NCBI RefSeq assembly: GCF_026210795.1
Contig: NC_089444.1
Span: 1,788,501 to 1,852,500 of the forward strand
DNA: 64,000 nucleotides
From: Rhizophagus irregularis
Lineage: Eukaryota; Glomeromycota; Glomeromycetes; Glomerales; Glomeraceae
Direction: 5' to 3'
Below the pieces are notes generated by a model. It did not search any database, was not told the origin of the DNA, and saw only the letters and a list, made by a program, of their open reading frames with translations. Made by a program: the position numbers and the translations under genes. The number at the start of each line of letters is the position of its first letter. The first letter of the stretch is position 1. This document shows, piece by piece, positions 47,801-60,183 of the stretch.

Positions 47801-48465
47801 TCACACCTATCCTCAAAAATCTTATATTAAAAAGAACCGTTTATAATCACAGTTATATAAAGAATATATTAAATAACTTGGCATCTAATACTTGTACAAA
47901 GATGTATCATAGCTTGTTAGAATCGTCTCACTGAGACGAATCGAATGGTGGTAGTTTTATCCTTTTCCTTTGCTAATGTTTACGGCCAGACCACCCATTG
48001 CCTCTTATGAGACTAATCTCGGGTCTGTGTCCTATCATCTTCAATGGGCAACCATTATACCGAGTACTTAATTCCTCAGGTAACAGCACCACTATAGAAG
48101 ACATCCCCCATCGGGCCATTATAGGCTGATCTGAAGCTAGATACACGCCGCTTACTCATCCTATACCCATTGCATGATACTGATACTCAATTTATTTAAC
48201 GACCTTTAGAGAGCATCTACTTTCATGGAGGACTTTCGACAGGTAACATCAACCATCTAGTACCCTTCCATATCACCATTTTAGGTACTAAGTCTCACTC
48301 AAAGGCCACTACAGCCCACGATTACCTAGCACCGATAGTACAGTTGTTTACTCCAAGTGGTATACTTTGTAGTGACCACTCGGACAGGAAGTAGCAGGCT
48401 TCTGTCCAGGATCACCCCTTATGGTCGGTATCAACCACCGGGATCACCAACCATGGACCCAAGAA

Positions 48466-48575
48466 GTGGGGAATCGAACCCCATAACCATGCTACCTGTT
48501 CTGTGCACGAACACCTTGGTTGGTCTAAGACCTAACAGAAGGTCAAACTACCACTAAGACATTGCACCCTCAGCT
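48466..48575 (-). repeat. tRNA-like module A, repeat 1
   Basis: On the minus strand: A-box-like ATGTCTTAGTGGTAGTTT, then GGGGTTCGATTCCCC with the B box GGTTCGATTCC inside a perfect T-stem. Spacing (about 80 nt) is long for a tRNA. Likely a tRNA-derived SINE-like piece, not a working tRNA. Equivalent copies at about 49470-49575 and 50466-50575. Confidence 0.5.
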
Positions 48576-48869
48576 TTACCATCTAGGACAACCATCTAGC
48601 CATTACTGACCCCAAGTGGTATCGTGGAGTGACCACCTGAACAGGAAGTCCCCCCAAGGTATAGTAGTGACCTCAAGGACAGGACTGCGCACATACCAAT
48701 GGCCTCATAGGGAACGTTGAAGGACACCACGACCCTTAGTTGAAATGCGCGGCCTAACCGTACACACTAATTCACCATGATACAGTCCAACTACACTAAT
48801 CCCCGTACCTTCACGCTATTGGTTGTAGCGTCCGCAGTAAAATTCTTTTTATTTCCGTGGGGTTAAGCT

Positions 48870-48945
48870 GGGGGAATCGAACCTGCGACCTCACCATACT
48901 CAGGCTTAATGAGAGTCTCAGTGACTAACCACCGAGATAGGGTGA
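48870..48945 (-). repeat. tRNA-like module B, repeat 1
   Basis: On the minus strand: CCCTATCTCGGTGGTTAGTC (A box) and GTCGCAGGTTCGATTCCCCC (B box and T-arm), spaced as in a tRNA of about 73 nt. The anticodon arm does not fold convincingly. Could be a pol III promoter. Copies at about 49866-49942 and 50872-50945. Confidence 0.55.
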
Positions 48946-51074
48946 CCAACCCTAGTTTTATCCTTTTCCTTTGCAATGTTTACGGCCAGACCACCCATTG
49001 CCTCTGGCGACTCAATCTCGGGTCTGCGTCCTATCATCTTCAATGGGCAACCATTAAACCGAGCACTTAATTCCTCAGGTAACAGCACCACTATAGAAGA
49101 CATCCCCCATCGGGCCATTTTAGGCTGATCTGAAGCTAGGTACACGCCGCCTACTCATCCTATACCCATTGCATGATACTGATACTAAATTTATTTTACG
49201 ACCTTTAGAGAAAGCATCTACTTTCATGGAGGACTTTCGACAGGTAACATCAACCATCTAGTACCCTTCCATACCACCATTTTAGGTACTAAGTCTCACT
49301 CAAAGGCCACTACAGCCCGCTATTACCCAGCACCGATAGTACAGTTGTTTACCCCAAGTGGTATACTTTGTAGTGACCACTTGGACAGGAAGTAGCAGGC
49401 ATCTGTCCAGGATCACCCCTTATGGTGGGTATCAACCACCAGGGATCACCAACCAGGACTACCCAAGGAGTAGGGAATCGAACCCCATAGCCATGCTACT
49501 TGTTCCGCGCACGAACACCTTGGTTGGTCTAAGACCTAACAGAAGGTCTAACTACCACTAAGACATTGCACCCTCAGCTTTACCATCTAGAACAACCATC
49601 TAGCCATTACGACCCCAATGCGGTGATCGTGAGCCGACCACCCGACAGGAAGCCCCCCTCCCCCTGCATATGGAGCGACTCAAGAACAGGACTGCGCACA
49701 TGCCAATGGCCTCATAGGAAACGTTAGAAGGACACCTACGACCCTAGAAATGTGCGGCCTAACCGTACACACTAATTCACCATGATGCAGTCCAACTACA
49801 CTAATCCCTGTATCTTCACGCTATTGGTTGTAGCGTCCGCAGTAAAATTCTTTTTATTTCCGTGGTCATGAGAATCGAACCTGCGACCTCACCATACTCA
49901 GGCTTAATGAGGGTCTCAGTGACTAACCACTGAGATAGGGTGACCAACCCCTCTAGTTTTATCCTTTTCCTTTGCTATTGTTTACGGCCGTACCACCCAT
50001 TGCCTCTTATAAGACTAATCTCGGTCTGCGTCCTATCATCTTCAATAGGCAACCATTAAACCGAGACTTAATTCCTCAGGTAACAGCACCATGTAGTAAG
50101 ACATCCCCCATCGGCCCATTTTAGGCTGATCTGAAGCGAGACACGCCGCCTACTCATCCTTAATCCATTGCATGATACTGGTACTCAATTTATTTTACGA
50201 CCTTTAGAGAGCACCTACTTTCATGGAGGACTTTTGACAGGTAACATCAACCATCTAAGTACCCTTCCATACCACCATTTTAGGTACGAGGTCTCACTCA
50301 AAGCGCCACTACAGCCCGCGATTACCTAGCACCGATAGTACAGTTCTTTACCCCAAGTGGTATACTTATGTAGCCGACCATCGGACAGGAAGTAGCAGGC
50401 TTCTGTCCAGGATCACCCCTTATGGTGGGTATCAACCACCAGGATCACCAACCAGGACCCAAGAAGTGGGGAATCGAACCCCATAACCACGCTACCTGTT
50501 CTGCGCACGAACACCTTAGTTGGCCTAAGACCTAACAGAAGGTCTAACTACCACTAAGACATTGCACCCTCAGCTTTACCATCTAGGACGACCATCTAGC
50601 CATTACTGACCCCAAGTGGTATCGTGGAGTGACCACCCAGACAGGAAGTCCCCCGGGAAGGTATAGTAGCGACCTCAGCATGCGACTGCGCACATCGCCA
50701 TGCCAACGGCCTTATAGGAACGCAGAGGCACCACATGACACTTAGTTGAAATGTGCGGCCTAACCGTACACACTAATTCACCATGATGCAGTCCAACTAC
50801 ACTAATCCCTGTACCTTCACGCTATTGGTTGTAGCGTCCGCAGTAAAATTCTTTTTATTTCCGTGGTCATAGGAATCGAACCTGCGACCTCACCATACTC
50901 AGGCTTAATGAGGGTCTCAGTGACTAACCACCGAGATAGGGTGACCAACCCTAGTTTTATCCTTTTCCGATCACTGTCTGACGAGTTATTCAACAAAATG
51001 TTAAACATCGGCATTATAATATTTCTTGATTTACGTTTACTGCGCCATTTAACATTTTGCTAGATTTCTCAGTA

Positions 51075-51485
51075 CCTAGTGATTGTAAAAAGACGATTTA
51101 TAGCTCGTTGGAATCGCCTCATTGAGATGAATCGAATGGTAGTAAGCTCATCGCTCTGTGATCAATATTGACGGAGTTATTACTTAAAAACAATTTAATA
51201 TTTTTTAATTTCGGAAATTGATCTAGTGATTGGATTTTGATGTATCTTATACCATTAGATTCGTCTCATCAAGACGAATCGAATGGTAGTAAGATCGTCT
51301 TTCTAGGATCAATATTGGCAAAGTTATTACACAAAAACCATTAATATTTTTTTAATTTCGGAAATTAATCTAGTGATTGGATTTCGACGTATTTTATACC
51401 ATTAGAACCGTCTCATCAAGACGAATCGAATGGCGGTAAGATCATCTCTCTACGATTAATATTGGCGAAGTTACGATACAATAAA
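51075..51485. repeat. Three tandem 146-bp units of the GTCTC/GAGAC palindrome family
   Basis: Units begin near 51080, 51226 and 51372 (CTAGTGATTG), each with a palindrome such as ATTCGTCTCATCAAGACGAA, then ATGGTAGTAAGATC and CAATATTGACGGAGTTATTA. Same family as 2200-2740, 34260-35570 and 58430-58840. Confidence 0.75.
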
Positions 51486-52216
51486 GTTTTAAGTATAATT
51501 CTGGCTAAAATTATGTTAATTTTTGGCCGGAATTATGATATACAAATATAAGAAATTTTTTATATAGTCACATCTCTTTATAATCACCAAATATAAGTAT
51601 ACCACCTGGGGATTACAACTGTACTATCGGTGGTGGGTAATCGCGGGCTGTAGTGGCCTTTGAGTGAGACCTGTTTCCTAATAGTATGGAAGGGCTTCCA
51701 GATGTTTGAAGGTTATCTGACGAAAGTCCTCCGTGAAAGTAGTAGTGGTGAGGGGTTATAATAGTAGCCATTACAGTATCATGCAACGGATTAAAGGACG
51801 AGTAGGGTGGTGTTCAGCAGATTCGAAGGCCTTCGGGTCTCTGGGATAAGTCCTTGCGTTTCGGTTGTGGTGTTGAATTGTCCCTGTTAAAAGGTGGCGG
51901 GGATGGTTACATCATGGCTTAGTGAGGATGATGCAATGAACGACCTACCTCCATAGCCTTCAATAGAGGGTGCGGAAAGTAGTGGCCACTAAACTTACAA
52001 AACACTTGTAAAATAATCACCAAATATGGACTGTCCCAAATGTGTGACTATAAAGAGAGTTGACTGTACTGATTTTAGTACAAATTATTATACAGACACA
52101 TAAAATTTATTATACTATTTTTAGTATAAGTTTATTACAATAATTTTTATAATTTTATTTGGCCGATAGGTGAAATCACCTGATTAATTTTATAATTTAA
52201 TATATTTTATTAATTG

Positions 52217-52517
52217 GGTTTAAAATTTGTGCGCACCTGCGCATGTGCGCACTCCCATGGATATATTATATATAAAAGTCAAAAATGACATTCTAAACCC
52301 TTAATGGCTCATTAAGTAAAGTTGTAGAATAGGCAAAAATACGCATAGTAAATAAATTATTAAGGCTCTATAATATGTACGTAAGAGTTGCGGCATGAAT
52401 ATTTAAAAAAATTGGGATTTTACTAAAGTCACGTGATAAATAATGATTGACAAATTTACTATATAAAAATTACCAAAAATGGAGGGTGCGCATATGCGTG
52501 GGTGCGCACAAATTTTA
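52217..52517. mobile_element. MITE with GTGCGCACC ends
   Basis: AAAATTTGTGCGCACCTGCG at 52222 is inverted at 52490-52517 (GCGTGGGTGCGCACAAATTT). About 300 bp, non-coding interior. Target duplication not clear. Confidence 0.7.
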
Positions 52518-52919
52518 TTTCCTTATTAATTTAATAATTTTGATATACTATATAGGTGATTTAACTCAGGTGATAACACTTAAATCAACAGAATATTATG
52601 TGATGATATAATATTTATAATGATTACCATTGTTTATATAAATGATGTAATCTAAACCTTCCGTTTCAGTTCCAAACCTAAAGAACATTTTATCTATAAC
52701 ATAGAAAACAATCTATATCTTGTCTATATTTTGTCTCTAAAACATTATTTTCTCTAATTATATCTGCCAATAGAACTTACTTAAAATTATTATATAAATT
52801 TTCCTTATAACTCTTTATGTGATAGTTCTGATATATTATTCAACTCCTATTATAATTCTTTATATAGTGGTTTTGACTTGTTATTTAATGTTTATCATAA
52901 TTCATTGTATAACTCTTTT
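52518..52919. other. AT-rich interval, no gene seen
   Basis: Nothing convincing; Leu/Asn/Tyr-rich frames from 52780 may be the decayed start of the FAR1-like relic. Confidence 0.4.
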
Positions 52920-53530
52920 AACTTGCTGATATTTGATTTATACAATGATTTTTCTAATTTATTTTTTGAAAGTTATGAAGTATATAATGAAATTCAAATA
53001 GAAAATCTAAAAGAATGTGATGGAAAAGTTAATCATCGAAAAGAATATATATGATAGTAGTAAGTATGAAATAGATGAAGAAAATCATTTAGAATTAAGT
53101 CAGGGAATAGAATTAAAATATGGAAACTTGCTGAATCATACCTTAACAAATATGCAAAATATCAGGAATTTTGCTTTCAGAAAAAAGGTATATAAAAGAT
53201 CCAAATGATAATATAATCACAAGACATAGAATATATGAATATTCATAAGCCAATACTCACAAAGTCCAAAAGGTCATTTTGGCTGAAAATAGAAGAGATA
53301 GAAATTCAGAAATGACTGGATGCCCTTGGTATGTTAATCTTGCTTTCTTCAAATCTGAAAATAGTATTTATATTAATAATATAATTGATAATTATAAATC
53401 CACTCATTATCAATCACCGGACAAATATATGTTACATGAATTTATTAGTAAAAAAAATTGGTGTAACATTATAGTAAAAACTTCGATTATATTAAAAGTC
53501 TATAATAATGATATATATGTGACTTTCTAA
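52920..53530 (+). pseudogene. FAR1-like DNA-binding N-terminus of a Mutator-like transposase, broken
   Basis: Pieces: LLIFDLYNDFSNLFFESYEV near 52922, then WKLAESYLNKYAKYQEFCFQ near 53122 in another frame, then NRRDRNSEMTGCPWYVNLAF in 53279-53530. This is the layout of a FAR1-type zinc domain (W..A......YAK..GF........R.S....CPW...). Two or more shifts and stops. No catalytic core follows. Confidence 0.6.
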
Positions 53531-53840
53531 TTGTTACATTAGAATAGCATGTGACTTAAAGAACTCGATCATTTGTTTTTTAAAAAAAAATTTTCATCAA
53601 TAAAAAACATGTATAATATACGAAGTTTATGCATTATTTTAAGCATTTCTTCAAGATCCTCCCGATTCTGAAGTTATATAAACTCATTGTTTGGTGTATT
53701 AGACATATTAAAATGTGCTTTTTCAATAAACAAAGTTTTTAAAGTGTAGTTTTTAAAGACTTTTTATCGTAAAGTCAAATTTTTGGTTTTATATATATCC
53801 AAAGAGTTAAATGACTAAATTTTATTTGTATTTATAAAAT

Positions 53841-56800
53841 TTATTTCTTTTTTTTGGACATCTTATTATTATTATAATAATGTTTAACTCTCTGACTATC
53901 CCATTCAGCTGGTAAATTTATTAAAACATTATTAATTTCTGTTTCAGTTGGCATTGTATCTTTAAGTAATAACGAACTTAATATCTCTTTTTCTTCGTCA
54001 GTCATAATTTTTCTTTGACGTTTAGGAGCAGGATTTTCTTGATGAATTTTTCATTTTTGTGAAGATTTTACCGATCTTATATCTGTTTTAACTATTTCCA
54101 AATGGTGTCTTCCTTTTGTATTTATCCGTTCAGTTTTAATGACTTCCTGACAATAAACGTCTTTTATTCTTTTCAATCCTTCATTATAAGCACTGCTCAA
54201 TTTTTTTAAACCTTCTGGAGTTAATTGTGATGGCGGATTTTTTTTAAAAAGTTCATGATCTGTATAATTATCCATTTGAAAAATCTCAACCAAATTTTCT
54301 ATCAACTTCCATAAAGGATCAATTCTGTTGTTCACTTTACGATCATTCCTGTCATAATTATAGGGGTCTAAAAATTCATTTAATAATGTATCAATTCTCT
54401 TCCTTTCTTCTTGAGTGGCTTGGATCTGAAGAGTTAAATTTTCCTGATCAACAACTTTTCCGATTATATTTTGTTTGATATACCCAACACCACGCATTTC
54501 CAAAGCTTCATCAAATGCTGGGTAGTGTCCTTTTCTTGCCAAATTAATAGAAGTACAATATTGGAGTTTTTCTTCTAACTTGGGAAATTTTTTAAGAATT
54601 GATAGAAAATGAGCAACAGATGTTATATAGTTATTTTTGCCTGCAGCTGGAAAGAGAAGTGCAAAAGCTGTTAGACTGTCCTGTTGTAATTTATAGTTAC
54701 CAATGCGTATTCCAATAAGGTGACTTTTCCACATTGCAAAATATTCATAATAAAAATACCAAACTCTAATGCATATATTTTCATTTATCGGTCCAGCTGT
54801 AATGTCCTCAATATTAATATTTTTTTTTTTATATAAATTTGTATCGCTACTCCCACCGCGACCTATATTAATTCCAGTACTCTTTTTATTGATCTATAGT
54901 CGACAACAGCTTGAAGTTTATCCAAAAAACGAACACCAATTGCTGTAGCCAAATGAAAGATCCTGTAACTTGAGAATATAGTAAGTAGTACACCAAGCAT
55001 ATCTTTAGAGATATGCCACCCCCTAATATGGGTCTTATTTTTTCCCATTGAGTACGTGATTTGATTAACCTCCTAAAGATAGCTTCATCTGCGCAAATAT
55101 CTAGATATTCATCATCATTTAGTAGGAATTCTTCTTTGTACATTTGTGTAGCATGAAAAATCTCATTGTCATCATTTGGAGAACCAGTAGGGGTTAAAAT
55201 CACTATATTAGGAGGTGGAATTAAACAACCAAATTCACATTTGCTTAGAATTTCTTTTTCAATAATCTCAACGTCTAAGTTTTTGTTATAGCTTATATTT
55301 CCATTTATATCCATTTGAAAATTTAACAATTTTTCAAAAGTTTGATCAATTTTTGCTTGCATTGTATGCATTCCTGATGTCATTCCAAAAAGTTGAGTAT
55401 CAACATTTAATTCCCTAACTGGTTCAGGTGTTTCATTAGTAAGTATAGGTAATATTGACTGAAATACCATTCTGAGGGTTGCATGTGAAGTTCCACGTAT
55501 TACATCATATATATTACCGAATCTAAAGCTAACTTCTTTAAAATTGATGTTATCAATTATAGCCAAGTTGAACACATTATTTCCTCTTATCAACCGTTTT
55601 GTGGGGTTAATATCCTTCATTCTAACTTTTTCCAATCAACGTTCATGGCGACTTGTATGTCCAATGATCGAACATTTTGTCAACAATGCATGTAGGAAAG
55701 AAATTAATTTTGGTCTTCTGCACAATGATGATAATATAGTAGGAAGCCAAAGATCGAAATAAGGAAAAGCATATCCTACCGTTACTGAAAGTAAAAAAGA
55801 AATTGTCTTATTTATTTTTTGAGGGTCAGATTTTTTCAAAGGTTTATTATGTAATATTTTGTATTGATTTGATCGTATTATTTTTTTTGATTCCAATTGT
55901 AAAAACATTTTTTCAAAAAATATTTTCAAGAATTTAGGAAATGCATCGATATATTCAGTGATATTAGTTGGAGATTGAAGGTAAATTTTGTTAGTCTTTA
56001 AACGTTTATATGATTGCCATAGTTTATCTTCAGCTAATTTTCCAAGTTTTTCAAAATCATCATCTCTAATTCTTTTTCATCAGGATAAATTGGAATTTGA
56101 TTTAAGCGTGTTAATACTTGAACCATAAAAAAAGTAGGAAGTTTTAATAATGTTAGGATGAAAAAATTATGAGATGTGTTGAAGGATGTAGTAATCGATT
56201 GACTTTGATTAGAAACAATTTCTGTATTTATTTCGTACAAGTAATTTGCATTTAAAATTGAAGATAGGTAGGTAAAAATATTCCAAGAACCTTCTCTTGA
56301 TATTCTTTATTCTTATTATTTTTAACATAAAAAAGCCAATGTGCGATTATTTCCAAATTTTTTTTAGGATCTTCATCATGGTACTTTTGATCAATACACG
56401 TTTCTAGTAATTTGCCTTTTCCAGGTTTTACATGAAAGTGACCACCTTCTAATTCATAACATTCTGAACAAATATAACATGAATATTTTGTATCTTCTAA
56501 CGCAGGCTTACAAATTAGATTACATTCTCCAAGAGCAGGACATGTATGTTGTCTATTGCACGCAACTTGTATATTTTTTCCTAGTAATTTCTGTGAATGT
56601 TTTGAACAACCATTTCCTCGACCAAAAAAGTAAAAGAGTTTCCCACAAAAGAGACATCTCCGCCTGCAAAGAATACTGGACGCAGTAGATTTTTTTTTTT
56701 AAAATTTGAGTCATGTAATTTATTCTGATCATGATTAAAATGATAACTGCACACTCCTAACTTTTCCAGAGATCCATTTACTTCTGAGACTCCTTCATTA

Positions 56801-57171
56801 TCTATCTGCCATACTCCAACCAATTGCCATAATGTTTGAAAACTTTCTTTATTTTTACATCTTTGAATTTTGCCATCTATTTTATCAATTAATACACATG
56901 ACGTTAAATTATTTGATTTCTTTTGCTCAATTATTATGTCACTCTCATCATTATTATCCAGGATTTCTTCATCTTCACTTTCAAAACTATCAAATTCACT
57001 ATCAGATTCGAAGTTTTCATCAAATCCTATATCCGTTTCATTTATTTCAAAAGTTTCTTGTTCAAAAACTGTTCTGTTTGTATTTATTTCATTAATAAAA
57101 TCAATATTAAACTCATTTTCAATAGTCTCTAAAGTATTTATGTTCAACTTTACAGCATTACTTGACGTCAT
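53841..57171 (-). pseudogene. Large zinc-cluster transposase-like gene, many frameshifts
   Basis: Minus-strand pieces follow each other from MTSSNAVKLNINTLETIENE (57171) to a stop at 53841. The N-terminus is acidic; a Cys/His cluster comes next (RRCLFCGKLFYFFGRGNGCS, then CNRQHTCPALGECNLICK, then YSCYICSECYELEGG), broken by a shift near 56690. The centre has AIIDNINFKEVSFRFGNIYD and THATL-like GTSHATLRMVFQ; then ICADEAIFRRLI, RGWHISKDMLGVLL and ATAIGVRFLDKLQAVVDYRS across a shift near 55040. The C-terminal piece 54051-54734 carries GHYPAFDEALEMRGVGYIKQ. The D-N-x-x-x-K motif and its order recall fungal DUF6589/Academ-like transposases; this is tentative. About 1100 codons in all. No bounding inverted repeats found. 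Confidence 0.6.
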
Positions 57172-57179
57172 TGTGAACG

Positions 57180-58061
57180 ATTACAATAGTAACTATTATA
57201 TGGTTCGTTAACTTTAACTTTAAGATCCTCCCAAACGAAAAAAAAATTCTCATAATATTCTTAATAGGAAACGTCAAAAATAAGCTCAGAATTTATTTTG
57301 TTACAATATTTTTTTTTATTTGTTTCACAAATTTACAAAAAAGGCAATATTTTTGTATTTTTTATGGTAAAATTCATAGTAACATATGATGTCGATTATT
57401 ACTAAAAAAATTTTGGTCTATATAGTGTTAAATTTGTCCGGTGATTGTTATTGAATTGACATTAAGGTTTTGAAAATTAACTAATGAAATGCTTGTAAAG
57501 ATAGAATTTTGGATAATTCATGGAAAAATGGATGTATCAATTCAATATAATCTGCTAGTAGCCTTATTTCTAATGTTCTGCATATACGACTCAAAATGAC
57601 TTACATAGACTCATATAACATAAATAATATAGTTAAAGTATTATAAAAATTAGTGTAGGACAAATTTTATTATATAAAAAATTAATTTAAAATTTGACTC
57701 GACTCAACTCAACTCATGAGAAACACTACTTATGTCCAAATAATGTAATGAATAAAACCTGATAAAAATGATGCATGTCAAATGCTTACCGAATTGTATT
57801 TAAAAAAAAGATGATGATCCAAGATGGATCATAAAGCCATGTTTTGATCATGAAGAAAAAAGGTTAAATTCATTGTCATATACGCTAATCTATACCCTAA
57901 TCCTAAATTTTCCAAATTTTGTAAACCAATCATAATAATAGTCAAATCACCTAACGTTATAGTAACACTAATGATGCAAAATTTTTTACATGTTTGTTTC
58001 AATTTTTTTCTCATAGCAGTAAAGAAATATGATATTGAGACTCGTATTGAGATCTGTTATA
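57180..58061. other. AT-rich interval, no gene seen
   Basis: A short GACTCGACTCAACTCAACTC run near 57695 resembles the subterminal words of the hAT remnant at 12010. Otherwise nothing stands out. Confidence 0.45.
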
Positions 58062-58904
58062 CAGTCACGTCAGAAAGTAATGCCCGATTTGAAAATGAAG
58101 ACAAATACAAATATATTTGTATTTTTTCACCAGTATAAACATTAGTAAAAAAATTATATCTAGTTTGCTTCTCATACTACATCAAATTTGGCAGCCTTCC
58201 CAAAAACAGAACTATTTAAATTTTCATTTTTTCTTCAGTACAGCTTTAAGTTCGCCTACAGCTCTTGGGAAGAGGTCACACTTCTGGATAATATATTGGT
58301 TCATTTCTAATTGTTCTCTACTTTGTTTAAACCAAATTAATTTGTTGGCAAATCAGTAGTTACAATTTTATTTAATTTTAGCTGATTTTTGCTTAAAGAT
58401 GAAATCTATAATTATTTTGCCACTTGTGATTATCTTGGCATCCAGTGATCCGAATTTGGCGAATAAGGGCTCATTGGATTCGTCTCGTCATGAAGAATTG
58501 AATGGTGATCGGCTCATATCTCTAGGATCGATATATGCCAAGATATACATTAAAATATATTTTAGACTTTTTGGCTATTATCTCGTGATATATCGATGTT
58601 ATACATATGGGCTGGCCACCATTCGATCGTCTCGACGAGACTCAAAATCGGATCACTGAATAGTGAGCTATTTCCGATTTTATGAAATTCAGAGTTTCAA
58701 AAAATTTTCAGGTAAAGTATGTTTGGCTTGGCATCTATTGGACCTAAAGACATGATTCATCTAACATTGGACTCGTCTTGGTGAGGTGAATTCAATAAGC
58801 CTTAACTTGTCAAACTCTGATCACTGGATGCTGGGATAACCATAGTGGTAAATAATTATAACCTCCACCTGTAAGTAATTGGGTAACACTTTCCGACGTG
58901 ACTG
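58062..58904. mobile_element. Tc1/mariner-like non-autonomous element, TA duplication
   Basis: Ends CAGTCACGTCAGAAAGTAAT and, inverted, CAGTCACGTCGGAAAGTGTT; TA at 58060-58061 and 58905-58906. Total 843 bp. The interior carries GTCTC/GAGAC palindromic repeats in opposing orientation (58470-58660, 58740-58820). No transposase. Confidence 0.85.
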
Positions 58905-58959
58905 TACAATTTTTTATATCATGTTTTTTTAACACGTCAAAAAAACTGTTACTTTCTAA

Positions 58960-60183
58960 ATGTCAAATTCTAATCAGCAAAGACCTTATGAAGAAGAAAA
59001 TTACCCTATTTCACCTGAAATAATATACTATGGTGACCGAAAATTTGTTTTCAAGAAGGTATCTACCTACTGGCTGTGAATTATACTGAAGCGCCTAATT
59101 ATTTTCCTATACCTGATAATTATACTATTAAAACTACCTGGGGTCGGGCTAATAACAGCTGTACTATTCAATGTTCTATTTATTATGTAGAAAAAAAACC
59201 TCATTACTTAATTTGTTTTGGAGATAATTTACAATATCAAGTTTTTCAGCTCAATCACCATTTGATGCTTCTGTTGAACTACACAAAGTAAGTTATTATA
59301 TGTTTATTATTAGAAAAATTTAAAAAAATCATGAAAGAAGGTATTCTAATATATATATACTTTATTACCGGATAGGAGAACTGCTGTTTCTGGTGTTCAT
59401 CTTTTTGGACTTCAATTAAAATGCATTAATAGAAATCACAAAGGTAGACCACGTGAATTGAAACTTCATAAAGAATCAAGCAAAACTACACAAATTAAAC
59501 GTGCAAAAGGTCTTGCAAAAAAAGAACAGGTGCACTTTGAAAATACAATTAAAGATTTTTACAATCCCAAAGATCGTGTATTTTTAAAGGCTTTAGATTT
59601 TACTGTAGAAAATAAAGAATACCATGTAAAATTTGGTAATGAGAATTATGTTAAAAAAAAACAAAAATTGCAATCAATTGCATATGTACAAGACGTAATG
59701 AATATACCTCGTGATGCATATCATCATCTTGCAGCTGTAGAATCAATATTACTACAAGAATATGCTATTTCTCAAACCTGTCAAGAAATTAAATTCTACC
59801 ATTGTGCAAGAAGGACCTTCAGAAAAACCTTATATAACTGATCCATTGATTATTGAACAAGTTATTAATGCAACTGGAAAAGATGCTTACCGAAGTGTTA
59901 AAAAAATTCTTGAATATATAATACCATCATATGTTGAAAAAGGAATATTAGATCCTGCAATACCAACTATTTATCTTCGAATATCTGGTGATGGGCAAAA
60001 CGTAGGCAAAAGGTGAAGCATATGATGATTACCATAGCACTATTGGATGATTCAATAAACATTTGTAAGCCCAATTACCATTATACAACTATCTTATTTC
60101 CAGGAAGTGAAAATTATCCAACTCTAAAAGTTGCAGCAAATGCTCTTACTCAGGAATTGCAAGAACTGAGTAATGTAGGATAA
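58960..60183 (+). pseudogene. Uncharacterised transposon-associated protein, frameshifted
   Basis: Starts MSNSNQQRPYEEENYPISPE; a shift near 59057 leads to LLAVNYTEAPNYFPIPDNYT (59076-59291). An intron (about 59289-59376) and a further exon follow: RTAVSGVHLFGLQLK, NHKGRPRELKLHKESSKTTQ, IAYVQDVMNIPRDAYHHLAA. A shift near 59790 gives PTIYLRISGDGQNVGKR, then after another shift MMITIALLDDSINICKPNYH to a stop at 60181-60183. I recall this GDGxxVG and KPNxxYT pattern from a repeated Glomeromycotina family but know no function. The Asp in SGDGQ may be catalytic in a transposase core; that is a guess. Confidence 0.5.

Larger units (their letters stand above)
47949..50958. repeat. Three direct repeats of about 1.0 kb
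   Basis: Copies start near 47949, 48951 and 49953, each opening with TAGTTTTATCCTTTTCCTTT; a partial fourth start is at 50952. Identity is high, with small indels. Each holds two tRNA-like modules on the minus strand and sub-repeats CCAAGTGGTAT..TGACCAC. Visibly richer in G and C than the flanks. Confidence 0.85.
47673..52066. mobile_element. 4.4-kb element with the same pogo-like ends, tRNA-like cargo
   Basis: Ends CAGTCAACTCCCTCTATAGT and, inverted, CAGTCAACTCTCTTTATAGT; TA at 47671-47672 and 52067-52068. About 700 bp of the left end and about 110 bp of the right end match the 9.3-kb element in inverted order. Instead of replication genes it carries three 1-kb direct repeats with tRNA-like modules, then three 146-bp GTCTC repeats. 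No transposase. The 9.3-kb and 4.4-kb elements must be moved by the same enzyme. Confidence 0.8.

Noticed and set aside
48870-48945. Functional tRNA gene
   Set aside because: A and B boxes are good but the anticodon arm and acceptor stem do not pair well; kept only as tRNA-like.
48357-49561. Frames of 66-75 codons in the 1-kb repeats
   Set aside because: They occur in each copy because the DNA is repeated; they overlap tRNA-like modules and show no protein features.
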